Shown: piece by piece, positions 16,364 to 23,929 of the stretch
How the letters are laid out: each line of letters starts with the position of its first letter
Numbering within the stretch: the stretch's first letter is position 1
Assembly: GCF_003123685.1 (NCBI RefSeq)
Contig: NZ_QCYJ01000020.1
Coordinates: 62,001 to 126,000 of the forward strand
DNA: 64,000 bases
Reading direction: 5' to 3'
From: Nocardia aurea
GTDB lineage: Bacteria > Actinomycetota > Actinomycetes > Mycobacteriales > Mycobacteriaceae
The notes under the pieces: generated by a model
Told to the model about the DNA's origin: nothing
Databases searched by the model: none
What the model saw: only the letters and a program-made list of their open reading frames with translations
Made by a program: the position numbers and the translations under genes

Positions 16364-16462
16364 GTGTGAGGTCTCTTTCTGACGCAAAGGGCTCGCGTCG
16401 GCACGCAATTGAACAATCCCCCGGTGCTGGAAACGAACCCGACCGCACCGGAACAGCATCAG

Positions 16463-16488
16463 GTTGGTTCACGATGTGGTGAACCGAC
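16463..16488. promoter_or_regulatory. Candidate operator dyad
   Basis: GTTGGTTCAC and GTGAACCGAC (9 of 10 complementary) flank 6 nt. The dyad lies between the divergent secreted-protein gene and the replication-side operon, a natural place for a regulator. Confidence 0.4.
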
Positions 16489-16566
16489 AGACGATACACG
16501 TCAGCGACGCCTAACCGTGATCGGAGCACTGCCGCCCGCGACATTGCGGGCGACCCCGGCCGCGTC

Positions 16567-16701
16567 GTGCACATCCCGGCGCAAGTGCTCACCCGCCTCT
16601 ACCTGAACAGCACGCCCGACGAGCAGGAAGCCACAGAAGCGATCCTCGGTCGCGACTTCATGGCCGAGCTGGTCGACCAGTTCGACCGGGCGACAGCGTG
16701 A
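16567..16701 (+). CDS. Small phage protein upstream of the HTH gene
   Basis: A 44-residue frame from a GTG (the open frame extends further upstream without ATG). It ends 'RDFMAELVDQFDRATA' and its TGA overlaps the GTG of the next gene as GTGA. The overlap and good codon bias in the last 35 codons support a real gene. The true start is unclear, and an unusual start further upstream is possible. Confidence 0.45.
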   Translation: MHIPAQVLTRLYLNSTPDEQEATEAILGRDFMAELVDQFDRATA

Positions 16702-16973
16702 CCCGCCGCGACGTCGAGCACGCCGAGGAGGGCGAGACGCCGTTGTGGGCGTACGCCGAGAACCCGCGCGCCTACGACGCCGCCGAGCGTGGCGAGCTGC
16801 CCGCCGAAGCCCTCAGCTCACACGACCGCCGACTGCTGGTCCGCCAGTTCGTCGCCGACGGAATGACCGATATCGCGATAGCCCAGATCACCCGATGGAC
16901 GCTGTACACCACGGCGCGGATCCGCGAGTCGATCGGTCTGGAACAGAACCAGCCCCGCAGGAGGGCCGCATGA
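16698..16973 (+). CDS. Small HTH protein next to replication gene
   Basis: 91 residues from a GTG. An acidic N-terminus is followed by 'SSHDRRLLVRQFVADGMTDIAI' and 'TTARIRESIGL', which form a likely helix-turn-helix. Coupled to the replication-initiator-like gene by ATGA. It could be a DNA-binding helper of initiation or a regulator of the early operon. Confidence 0.55.
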   Translation: MTRRDVEHAEEGETPLWAYAENPRAYDAAERGELPAEALSSHDRRLLVRQFVADGMTDIAIAQITRWTLYTTARIRESIGLEQNQPRRRAA

Positions 16974-17142
16974 GAATCCGAACCATCAAACCCGAGTTCT
17001 GGGTGTCTGAGGACATCGCCGTATTCGATTGGGATGTCCGACTGATCTTCGTCGGGCTCTGGTCCTACGTCGACGACAACGGTGTCGGCCGCGACAACGA
17101 AAAGTTGATCGTCGCCGACCTGTTCCCGCTCGAGGACGATCC

Positions 17143-17170
17143 TCGCGACACTCTCGCGAAAGTCTCGCGA
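17143..17170. repeat. Iteron array 1: three TCGCGA at 11-bp period
   Basis: TCGCGA begins at 17143, 17154 and 17165. The 11-bp period is not a codon multiple although the DNA is coding, so protein constraint does not explain it. The array lies inside the replication gene, where phage origins are often found. Confidence 0.6.
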
Positions 17171-17322
17171 GGGTTGCAGAAGCTCGAATCCGCTGGCCTC
17201 ATCGTGCGGTACATCGCCGACGGCCGCCGTTTTCTGTTCATCACCAACTGGGGAAGGCATCAGCGCGTCGACAAGCCCAACAAGCCGCGCTATCCGCTCC
17301 CTACCAGCGACGATGTGCCCAA

Positions 17323-17361
17323 TCGCGATAACGTCGCGACACTCTCGCGACATCCTCGCGA
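17323..17361. repeat. Iteron array 2: four TCGCGA at 11-bp period
   Basis: TCGCGA begins at 17323, 17334, 17345 and 17356, exactly one helical turn apart. It is the partner of the array at 17143-17170. Together they are a candidate origin or initiator-binding region. Confidence 0.65.
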
Positions 17362-17374
17362 GATCCCCGCGCCT

Positions 17375-17398
17375 GGAACAGGGGAACAGAGGAACAGA
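17375..17398. repeat. Three tandem copies of 8-bp GGAACAGr
   Basis: Copies at 17375, 17383 and 17391 read GGAACAGG, GGAACAGA, GGAACAGA. They lie exactly where the replication gene changes frame. Unit length 8 is not a multiple of 3, so copy-number change switches the reading frame. Confidence 0.75.
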
Positions 17399-17868
17399 GG
17401 AAAAAGAAGAGAGAGGGGCCGCGCAAGCGCCGCCCGCCCCCTCCAGTCGAACCGCTACCCCGAAGCCTCCGACGGCCAAACGCGGCACCGCCATCCCGGC
17501 CGACTGGATCCCCACCGAGCAGGAACGCCAGCGCCTCGCCGAACAGCACCCGACCATCGACCTCCGCGCCGAACACGAGAAGTTCGTGGACTACTGGCTG
17601 TCGAAAGGCGAAGCGCGCAAGGACTGGTCCGCCGCCTTCCGCAACTGGCTGCGCAAGGCCACCGAGTTCACGCCCAGCCGCCCCGGCCCGCGTCAGTCGC
17701 CGTCGCAGCCCCCGAACGGGCTCACACCAGCGGAGATGAAGTTCGCGCGCGCGAAGCCCTGAAGGACAACCCCAACCCGCAGGTGCTCGCCGCTGCGGAT
17801 ATTACCATGCCGCACAACGTGATTGGTGAACTCGACGTATGGGACTCGCTGCCCGCCATCGAGGCGTC

Positions 17869-18198
17869 ATGATCCTCGTCATCGTCGAATCGCCGTACGC
17901 GGGCGACATCCTCGCCAACGAGGCGTATGCGCGCCGTGCCCTCGCCGACAGCCTCGCCCGTGGTGAAGCCCCGTTCGCCTCCCACCTGCTCTACACGCAG
18001 CCCGGCGTGCTCGACGACACCGATCCGGCCGAACGCGCCCAAGGCATCGCGGCCGGTTTCGCGTGGGGTGAGCGCGCCGAACTGACCGCCGTCTACGTCG
18101 ACCGTGGTGTCACGCCCGGTATGGCGCAGGGCATCCGAGCCGCGCGAGCAGTCGGCCGCCCGGTGACATTCCGTTTCCTCGATACCGATCGGAGCTGA
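17869..18198 (+). CDS. DUF7768-like protein (deoxyribosyltransferase-like fold)
   Basis: 109 residues from the ATG at 17869, which overlaps the end of the long upstream frame. 'VIVESPYAGDILANEAYARR' with later 'EAPFASHLLYTQPGVLDD' and 'ELTAVYVDRGVTPGM' is the typical set of a small Rossmann-like family widespread in actinophages and distantly like nucleoside 2-deoxyribosyltransferases. A role in nucleotide metabolism is plausible but not shown. Confidence 0.7.
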   Translation: MILVIVESPYAGDILANEAYARRALADSLARGEAPFASHLLYTQPGVLDDTDPAERAQGIAAGFAWGERAELTAVYVDRGVTPGMAQGIRAARAVGRPVTFRFLDTDRS

Positions 18199-18203
18199 CC
18201 GCA

Positions 18204-18677
18204 GTGACCCCGGATGAAGTGCTGATCCTGCTTCAGGTGGCGCAGTCGTACGACTCGCGCAACATCGACCGCCTGATGCAGACGGCATGGTTGGACGCCG
18301 CGAACCGGATGCGTTGGGAGCGGGACGCGGCGCTGGAGGCGATTCGCTCGCACTACGCGGTGTCGACGGACCGGATCATGCCTGCGCATGTGACGGCGCT
18401 GATTCGGACGATGCGTCCGGTGTCGTTCGCGCCGCAGTACCGGCCCGCGTTGTCGGCCGCGCCTCCCGCGTCGGAGGGAGGACGTTCGGCCGCGAGAGCG
18501 TTGTTCGCCTCTGCAGCCCGAACACAGGAACCACGGAACAGGCCCCTGCCGCGACGGAGACGGACGGAACTACTGCCGGATGGGGTCGAGGTTGGCCCGG
18601 AGCCGCAGAAGGCGCTTAGGGGCGATCTGGGGCGAATCGTTCGACAGCCGCAGAGTGGTCGGCGCGGTGAGGACTGA
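18204..18677 (+). CDS. Phage early protein of unknown function
   Basis: 157 residues from a GTG 5 bp after the previous stop. The N-terminal ~75 residues ('VLILLQVAQSYDSRNIDRLM', 'DAALEAIRSHYAVSTDRIMP', 'HVTALIRTMRP') match small helical proteins that follow replication genes in actinophages. The second half is Arg/Pro/Gly-rich and may be degraded. It converges with the pentapeptide gene 6 bp away. Confidence 0.55.
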   Translation: MTPDEVLILLQVAQSYDSRNIDRLMQTAWLDAANRMRWERDAALEAIRSHYAVSTDRIMPAHVTALIRTMRPVSFAPQYRPALSAAPPASEGGRSAARALFASAARTQEPRNRPLPRRRRTELLPDGVEVGPEPQKALRGDLGRIVRQPQSGRRGED

Positions 18678-18683
18678 ACGGCC

Positions 18684-20249
18684 TCAACGCGACGGAGCAG
18701 ACGCCTTGGGTGGAGGGAACCCGGCTGGCCATCTCGTGTTCTGGTCGTACTCCGCGTTATTCATGCTCACGTCGGTCAGGTTCGCGTTGTCCAGGTTCGT
18801 GTTGTTCAGTTTCGCGCCGTTCAGGTCCGCGCCGTTCAGGTCCGCGTCGCTCAGGTCCGCGCCGTTCAGGTTCGCGCCGTTCAGTTCTGCGCCGTTCAGT
18901 TTTGTGCCGTTCAGGTCCGCGCCATTCAGTTCCGCGCCGTTCAGGTTCGCGCCGGTAAGGTTCGCGTTGGCCATGCTCGCGTTGTTCAGTTGCGCGTTGT
19001 ACAGGTGCGCGTTGGTCATGCTCGCGCCGTTCAGTTCCGCGTTGTACAGGTTCGCGCCGGTAAGGTTCGCGTTGGTCATGCTCGCGTTGTTCAGTTGCGC
19101 GCCGTTCAGTTTTGCGCTGTTCAGTGTCGCGTCGTTCAGTTCTGCGTCGTTCAGTGTCGCGTCGTTCAGTTCCGCGTTGTTCAGTTTTGCGTCGTTCATG
19201 CTCGCGTTGTTCAGTTGCGCGCCGTTCAGTTTTGCGCCGTTCAGGTTCGCGCCGTTCAGTTCTGCGCCGTTCAGTTTTGTGCCGTTCAGCCTCGCGCCGG
19301 TAAGGTTCGCGTCGGCCAGTTTCGCGCCAAACAGATACGCGTCGTTCAGTTTTGCAAAGTTCAGTTCCGCGCCGCTCAGGTCCGTGTTGTTCAGTGTCGC
19401 GCCGTTCAGGTTCGCGCCGTTCAGTTCTGCGCCGTTCAGTTCTGTGCCGTTCAGGTTCGCGTTGTTCAGTGTCGCGCCGTTCAGTTTTGTGCCGTTCAGG
19501 TTCGCGTTGTTCAGGTCCGCGCCGTTCAGCTGCGCGCCGTTCAGTTCCGCGCCGTTCAGGTCCGCGCCGGATAGTGTCGCGCCGTTCAGGTTCGCGCCGT
19601 CTAACGCAACGTCGGTGAGGGCGAGATTATCAAGGTTGCAGTCTGGCAGCGACACGCTGTGGAGGCTGATGGACGTGGATATCCAAGACTTCGGATCAGC
19701 GCGCGGTCGGAGACGGCGTTCGCTGAGAATGCGCACGATGGTTTGCCGGATCTCGCGTTCGGCCAGATCAGGTTTCTCCGGGTCGTCGCTCTCAGGGAAC
19801 GGGACACGTAAGTACCACTGGAGCAGGTTGATGCACACCTGCCTTTCGTCGTCTTCGCCGAACGCGTGCCAGTCGTCTGCAAGCGCCGTCAAGGCGTACA
19901 CGCCTGCTTGGCGGATCGCGGCGGACTCGTTGGCGATCTGGGTTGCGATCGACGTGTAGCGGTCGCGCAAAGCTGACTCTCGCTCATGCCGTGAGTCGAT
20001 CTTGTGATGGGCTTCCGCCTGTTCCCGACTGCGTTGGCCGGTCAGATATGCCAGCGTTCCCGCAGCGAGCACGCCGGTCCCGCCGATGATCGTCGCGAGC
20101 GGTTGACCGAACGACGTCGGAACCCCGGAAACGACTGCCGCGCTGAACCCTGCGGTCACGGCACCGCCCACGGTGGCGGCGATGCTGGGCCAGAACCATC
20201 GGCCGCGCCCCGGAACGAGTTCGCCGCCTGCCTTCTCCCCTTCAGACAT
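18684..20249 (-). CDS. Membrane-anchored pentapeptide-repeat protein
   Basis: 521 residues from the ATG at 20249 (MSEGEKAGG). Two membrane helices (about residues 19-41 and 50-70) are followed by a helical linker (75-190, 'RDRYTSIATQIANESAAIRQ'). About 60 consecutive pentapeptides (A-x-L-N-x type, ~200-500) then form a right-handed quadrilateral beta-helix of roughly 15 turns. A short Pro-rich tail ends the protein. Pentapeptide proteins can mimic DNA (Qnr/MfpA) or act as interaction scaffolds; this one is tethered to the membrane on the cytosolic side. At DNA level the domain is a near-perfect 15-bp periodic repeat, prone to recombination. Confidence 0.85.
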   Translation of the reverse strand: MSEGEKAGGELVPGRGRWFWPSIAATVGGAVTAGFSAAVVSGVPTSFGQPLATIIGGTGVLAAGTLAYLTGQRSREQAEAHHKIDSRHERESALRDRYTSIATQIANESAAIRQAGVYALTALADDWHAFGEDDERQVCINLLQWYLRVPFPESDDPEKPDLAEREIRQTIVRILSERRLRPRADPKSWISTSISLHSVSLPDCNLDNLALTDVALDGANLNGATLSGADLNGAELNGAQLNGADLNNANLNGTKLNGATLNNANLNGTELNGAELNGANLNGATLNNTDLSGAELNFAKLNDAYLFGAKLADANLTGARLNGTKLNGAELNGANLNGAKLNGAQLNNASMNDAKLNNAELNDATLNDAELNDATLNSAKLNGAQLNNASMTNANLTGANLYNAELNGASMTNAHLYNAQLNNASMANANLTGANLNGAELNGADLNGTKLNGAELNGANLNGADLSDADLNGADLNGAKLNNTNLDNANLTDVSMNNAEYDQNTRWPAGFPPPKASAPSR

Positions 20250-20457
20250 GGGAAGACGGTACAACGCTGGCGATCTCGGAGTATCTACGATCTGGCGAAT
20301 TCTGGGGCAGTCGCGGAACAAGGTGTGCGACAACGACTGACGGCACCGATTCGCCTCACCTGCCTCGCGCGCCGATGGCAGGATTGTCGGCTGTGATCCT
20401 CACATGGCTGGCGCAGGCACCGGCACCCGCTGAGACGGCGGTCGAGACGTCCTGGGC

Positions 20458-20946
20458 GTGGAAAGACCTCGGCCCTTCGCTGTTGCGATGGGTACGCTAT
20501 GCGCTGCGGTCATCGCTGGCCTATTCCTGCGCCGAAACCTGTGGAAGACGCCGTATGACCGGCTGGAACTGCTGAGCAAAGCACGCGCCGACTGGCCCGA
20601 GGAAGATCCGGAAGGGCTCGCCTCGCTCAACCGGTCGATTGCCTTCGCGCTGGAGCAGATCCGCAGGAACGAGGGCGGCAAAGCGCACCCCGCCACGACG
20701 CTGGTCATGCGGGAGGCGGTAGCGCAGGCGCTTCGAGTTGACCGCAGAAACGCAATCCTGATATTTGCGGCCAGCCCGTTGGTAAGCGCCGCCTTGTGCG
20801 GATCGCTGTATGCAGCCGTCGGACCAACCACCGAGTTGGCCCCTTTAATCGGTGCGGGCGTCCTGATGTGGCTGGGCGCGGGCGGCGTACTCTTGCGTTA
20901 CTACGGAGTGGAAATCCTGTTTGGAATTGATCCTGACCGCCGATAA
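20458..20946 (+). CDS. Multi-spanning membrane protein
   Basis: 162 residues from a GTG; the N-terminus is uncertain. Hydrophobic segments at ~8-24 ('VAMGTLCAAVIAGLFL'), ~100-120 and ~125-150 frame a cytosolic helical stretch ('PYDRLELLSKARADWPEEDP'). A plausible alternative N-terminus ('VILTWLAQAPAPAE', then 'AWKDLGPSLL') lies in a neighbouring frame from ~20391, so a one-base frameshift near 20480 is possible. No family recognised. Confidence 0.5.
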   Translation: MERPRPFAVAMGTLCAAVIAGLFLRRNLWKTPYDRLELLSKARADWPEEDPEGLASLNRSIAFALEQIRRNEGGKAHPATTLVMREAVAQALRVDRRNAILIFAASPLVSAALCGSLYAAVGPTTELAPLIGAGVLMWLGAGGVLLRYYGVEILFGIDPDRR

Positions 20947-20953
20947 CGCTCAA

Positions 20954-21292
20954 TTATCGGAGGTCAGAAATCGCCTCTGCCGCAGGTGGATCCACGCCGT
21001 CGCAGCTGGTCGGAACCTTCACGACGCGCGCCTCTCGCGCCCGCTTCTCACACGCGCATTCCGGTTCGTCCAATGGCGGATCATGCACCAGTTTCCCGCA
21101 TTCGCATTCGCGGGTCCGGCGACCTGTTCGACCCGGAGCGATGCACGCCACCCAGCCCGCGAGGACGGGCCGCAGGCGATGCCCGCCCGCGAGGCAGAAC
21201 ACCGGGTGCGGCTCGACCCAGCCGTCCGGGGTCTCGACGAGAGTGCGACGCGGGACGACAACCCCGCCGACCTCGAATCTCTGTTCCCGCAT
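20954..21292 (-). CDS. Small Cys-rich protein, probable zinc binding
   Basis: 112 residues. 'FCLAGGHRLRPVLAGWVACI' is followed by a Cys cluster ('CECGKLVHDPPLDEPECACE') that could bind zinc. Similar short proteins occur next to XRE regulators in Nocardia and Streptomyces. The first of five leftward small genes here. No function can be assigned. Confidence 0.5.
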   Translation of the reverse strand: MREQRFEVGGVVVPRRTLVETPDGWVEPHPVFCLAGGHRLRPVLAGWVACIAPGRTGRRTRECECGKLVHDPPLDEPECACEKRAREARVVKVPTSCDGVDPPAAEAISDLR

Positions 21293-21296
21293 CCCT

Positions 21297-21476
21297 CTAT
21301 TCTAGAACGTCTGTTCGATCAACTCGCGGTGCTGGGTCGGCGCGATTCAGCCGCGCGCGGATGGCCGCTACAAGCGCCTTGAGCAGTGTCCACAGCAGGC
21401 CGAGAGCGAAGAACAGGACGAAGACAGCGGCACCAAAGCAGAGAAGGAGCAGGACTGTTTGAACTTGATCTGACAC
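21297..21476 (-). CDS. Small single-span membrane protein
   Basis: 59 residues from a GTG (MSDQVQT), with one long hydrophobic helix ('LLLLCFGAAVFVLFFALGLL') and a short basic/acidic tail. The four-base gap to the next gene supports an operon. Unknown function. Confidence 0.5.
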   Translation of the reverse strand: MSDQVQTVLLLLCFGAAVFVLFFALGLLWTLLKALVAAIRARLNRADPAPRVDRTDVLE

Positions 21477-21486
21477 AGATGGAACC

Positions 21487-21792
21487 CTAGAGCGAAGGGT
21501 GTCGGCCGACAGGGTCCATCGGAAACCGCCACACCCGCGACGACCCATCCCCCGACGGCACCAGAGCCACAGTCATCCCGGCCCGCGTGAGGAACTGCTC
21601 AGCCGGTCGCCCCCCTCGATCGTCGATCAGAGGCACCCCGCCCCACCGGCACGCCTGGCCGTCACTGCGAGGATGCGCACCGATGCAGCCGCCCACCACC
21701 GGAGCCAACTGCACGCACACATCCCGGTCGAGACAGCGGACGTGAGTCAGCCGCCCGTGCGGATCCCCGCCCTCAGTTCGGAACGTCATGCA
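21487..21792 (-). CDS. Small Cys-containing protein
   Basis: 101 residues from the ATG at 21792. 'RCLDRDVCVQLAPVVGGCIG' and 'SDGQACRWGGVPLIDD' suggest a compact, possibly metal-binding or disulfide-containing domain. Unknown function; lies in the same leftward operon. Confidence 0.45.
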   Translation of the reverse strand, partial: CMTFRTEGGDPHGRLTHVRCLDRDVCVQLAPVVGGCIGAHPRSDGQACRWGGVPLIDDRGGRPAEQFLTRAGMTVALVPSGDGSSRVWRFPMDPVGRHPSL

Positions 21793-21833
21793 CGCGGTCA
21801 CAGTCACCGCGGCTGTACCCGGCCCCGGCCGCG

Positions 21834-22073
21834 TCACCGTCGACCATCCCAGCCGTGCCCGTCCCAGCGCGGGTCAACCCACCGGTACCCGTCCCAGTGC
21901 CGCCCGTCCCTGTGCGGTTCCTCGCCCGCGTTCTGGTGGGCGACGCGGGTCACGATGTCATCGACGGTCGGCCCCTTCTTCCGTTCCGGCCAGACGCACC
22001 ACAGCAGCACCAGCAGCGGCACGCCGATACACACCGCGTACCCGAAGACAGCCGCCCACCCTGTGACGTTCAC
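21834..22073 (-). CDS. Small membrane protein with His/Trp/Gly tail
   Basis: 79 residues from a GTG with GGCGGGG upstream. One N-terminal helix ('VFGYAVCIGVPLLVLLWCVW') precedes a cytosolic tail with repeated 'W(D/V)..RWDG' words ('GRHWDGYRWVDPRWDGHGWDG'-like). The start overlaps the next gene's stop as GTGA. Function unknown. Confidence 0.5.
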   Translation of the reverse strand: MNVTGWAAVFGYAVCIGVPLLVLLWCVWPERKKGPTVDDIVTRVAHQNAGEEPHRDGRHWDGYRWVDPRWDGHGWDGRR

Positions 22074-22402
22074 AGCGACCCCGCCCCGTCCGCAGAGGGC
22101 CGCGTATGGCCGCGCCCATATCCGACGTACCAGCGCGTGTCGTCGACGCTGTGCAGGTCCGCGACACCGGTCACGGCGCGTTCGTGGCCGTGCACATGCG
22201 CGAAGTCCTCGACGATGATCGCGTGCGCGCCGAGACCGTGGGACCGCTCCAACAGCCGGAATATCCAACCGGTTTCGCCAGGGTCGAACGTGAACACGTC
22301 GACGATCGTCAGATCATGGCGCGCAGCAACCTCGTCGAGCACGGGGAGCAGCGCCCCGACGTCGCCGGTCAGATCCGAACTGACCACTCCAACAGCCTTC
22401 AC
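22070..22402 (-). CDS. Resolvase-fold-like small protein
   Basis: 110 residues from a GTG. 'VVSSDLTGDVGALLPVLDEV' and 'LTIVDVFTFDPGETGWIFRL' followed by 'GAHAIIVEDFAHVHGHERAV' resemble the N-terminal fold of serine recombinases (a Y-x-R-S-D-l-x-g start, then a 'd.....d.' strand). The catalytic Ser context is weak (VSSDL) and there is no DNA-binding domain, so it is probably a regulatory relative of a kind common beside XRE regulators in actinomycetes. Confidence 0.5.
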   Translation of the reverse strand: MKAVGVVSSDLTGDVGALLPVLDEVAARHDLTIVDVFTFDPGETGWIFRLLERSHGLGAHAIIVEDFAHVHGHERAVTGVADLHSVDDTRWYVGYGRGHTRPSADGAGSL

Positions 22403-22627
22403 GGGGCACGCCTCCAGTCGAGTTGAGCGGCCCCGCCGCCGAGGACATTCACCCCCGCCCGAGCCCTGGGAGAGGGGCGCACCGGATGAGGGGAACGGTG
22501 CGAAGTCGACCCGACGACGCGGCCTGATCCCAGACTCTCGACCGCGTGCACTTCGCACCAGCGCGGAAAACACACGCGCCCGATACGCTTTCGACACGGG
22601 CAGTTCCGGGCGAGGTCAGGGGGATAG

Positions 22628-23929
22628 ATGATCGTCAAGACATGGACAGCCGTTGAAGTTCGGGCACTGCGCGTCGCAGCACTGCGCATGACCCGCGAGC
22701 AGTTGGCCGACGTGCTCGGCTGGGGTGCGTCGACCATCCAGAAGTGGGAGCACGGCGCAACCCGGTCGATCTCCGGTGACCGGGCCGACGCGCTGGACAA
22801 GACGCTGGCCGATCTGACCCCGGTCCAGCTGGAACGGTTTACAGACGCCTTGACGGAAGCGAGAGCGACGCAGGGCGTGCACCCTGGAGTCACGGTCGCC
22901 ACGCTCGCGGCCGAAGAGGAGGACGACGATATGCGACGCAGAACATTCGGCACCCTCGCCGTCGCTGCCGCCGCGACGACCCTCGCCCCGGCCGCCCGTA
23001 TCGGCCGCGCCGACGTCGCCCGACTGGAGGCGATCAGCGCCCAGTTGGAGTCTGACCTCCAGCGGCAGGGCGGCGCGGCACTCGTTGACGGAGCGGTCGC
23101 CGCCCTGGACTACGGCCTGGCCCTCGTCGACGGTGCGACGTTCGACGGCACCACCGGCCGAGCGCTCATGTCCGCTGTCGGCAACCTCGCCACCCAGACG
23201 GGTTGGCTCGCCTACGACGCCGACCGTCACGGCCTCGCCCGCCGATGCTTCACCGAGGCGCTGTCGCTGGCGGGCACTGTCGACGACGATTGGCTGACCG
23301 CGAACGCCTGCCTGACCGCCGCACTGCAACCGGTCGCCCTCGCCCGCAACGGCATCGGCTCAGCCTCCCGCGCCCTGCCGCTGGTGGCGCGCGCGGCTGA
23401 CGCGATGCGCCGACAGGCACCCTCGCGCATTCATGCCCTGATCGCGACGCGGGAAGCAGCCGCGTACGGCGTCATGGGCGACGCCGACGGATTCGGTCGA
23501 GCCATCTCTACCGCGTGGCGCGAACTCGACCGCGCGGAACTGTACGAGCCGGTCGACGACTGCCCGCAATGGCTGCGGTTCGTGACACCGCAGGAGATCC
23601 GAGGACATGAGGCGCGCGGCTGCGCGGACGTCGGCCGCAGCCGGGCCGCGCTCGGCCTGTACGAGGTCGCCATCACCGAGCACGCGAGCCCGAGCAACGC
23701 CGCGAACATGGGTGCCTGGGCCGCGTCGGCACGCGCGCAGATCGGCGATCTGGACGGCGCGCTGGCGCAAGCTCTGCCGGTCCTGAAGCAACTCGAATCC
23801 GCAGTGACTTCACCCCGCACCCTGAAGGCTCTGACCCCAGTTCGTGAGGCGCTGCGGGCAGTGCCAGCCGCTGCCGACTTCTGTGCACGATTCGACGCTC
23901 TCGACGCCCGAGGAAGTGTGTCCGCATGA
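22628..23929 (+). CDS. XRE regulator with C-terminal TPR-like domain
   Basis: 433 residues. An N-terminal helix-turn-helix (residues ~10-60, 'MTREQLADVLGWGASTIQKW') is followed by a Thr/Ala-rich linker and ~300 residues of helical repeats ('ARRCFTEALSLAGTVDDDW', 'ARAQIGDLDGALAQALPVL'). This is the large actinomycete family of XRE-TPR regulators, often involved in development or paired with small effector genes. Its stop overlaps the acetyltransferase start as ATGA, so the two work as one unit. Confidence 0.8.
   Translation: MIVKTWTAVEVRALRVAALRMTREQLADVLGWGASTIQKWEHGATRSISGDRADALDKTLADLTPVQLERFTDALTEARATQGVHPGVTVATLAAEEEDDDMRRRTFGTLAVAAAATTLAPAARIGRADVARLEAISAQLESDLQRQGGAALVDGAVAALDYGLALVDGATFDGTTGRALMSAVGNLATQTGWLAYDADRHGLARRCFTEALSLAGTVDDDWLTANACLTAALQPVALARNGIGSASRALPLVARAADAMRRQAPSRIHALIATREAAAYGVMGDADGFGRAISTAWRELDRAELYEPVDDCPQWLRFVTPQEIRGHEARGCADVGRSRAALGLYEVAITEHASPSNAANMGAWAASARAQIGDLDGALAQALPVLKQLESAVTSPRTLKALTPVREALRAVPAAADFCARFDALDARGSVSA

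Larger units (their letters stand above)
16970..17762 (+). pseudogene. Replication initiator-like gene, frameshifted at a tandem repeat
   Basis: The N-terminal frame starts MRIRTIKPEFWVSEDIAVFD and gives a winged-helix-like domain typical of actinophage replisome organisers ('SYVDDNGVGRDNEKLIVADL', 'KHQRVDKPNK'-like block). The expected C-terminal half ('IPADWIPTEQERQRL', 'FVDYWLSKGEARKDWSAAFR') lies in the +1 frame, from about 17400 to 17762. The switch falls at three copies of an 8-bp repeat (17375-17398); four copies or one copy would join the frames. The first frame continues to 17872 without the family C-terminus. A further sequence in the first frame after 17740 ('EALKDNPNPQVLAAADI') also looks coding, possibly through a second slip in the CG run near 17745. 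Confidence 0.7.

Noticed and set aside
18730..19620. Long plus-strand frames rich in Phe/Ala/Ser or Val/Gln/Arg across the repeat gene
   Set aside because: They are periodic shadows of the pentapeptide repeats on the minus strand. The minus-strand frame has the TM helices, the linker and a clear fold.
20391..20480. A clean one-base frameshift jo4ining two N-terminal frames of the membrane gene at 20458
   Set aside because: The alternative N-terminus reads well but there is no slippery site or repeat; a GTG start at 20458 remains possible, so I only note it.
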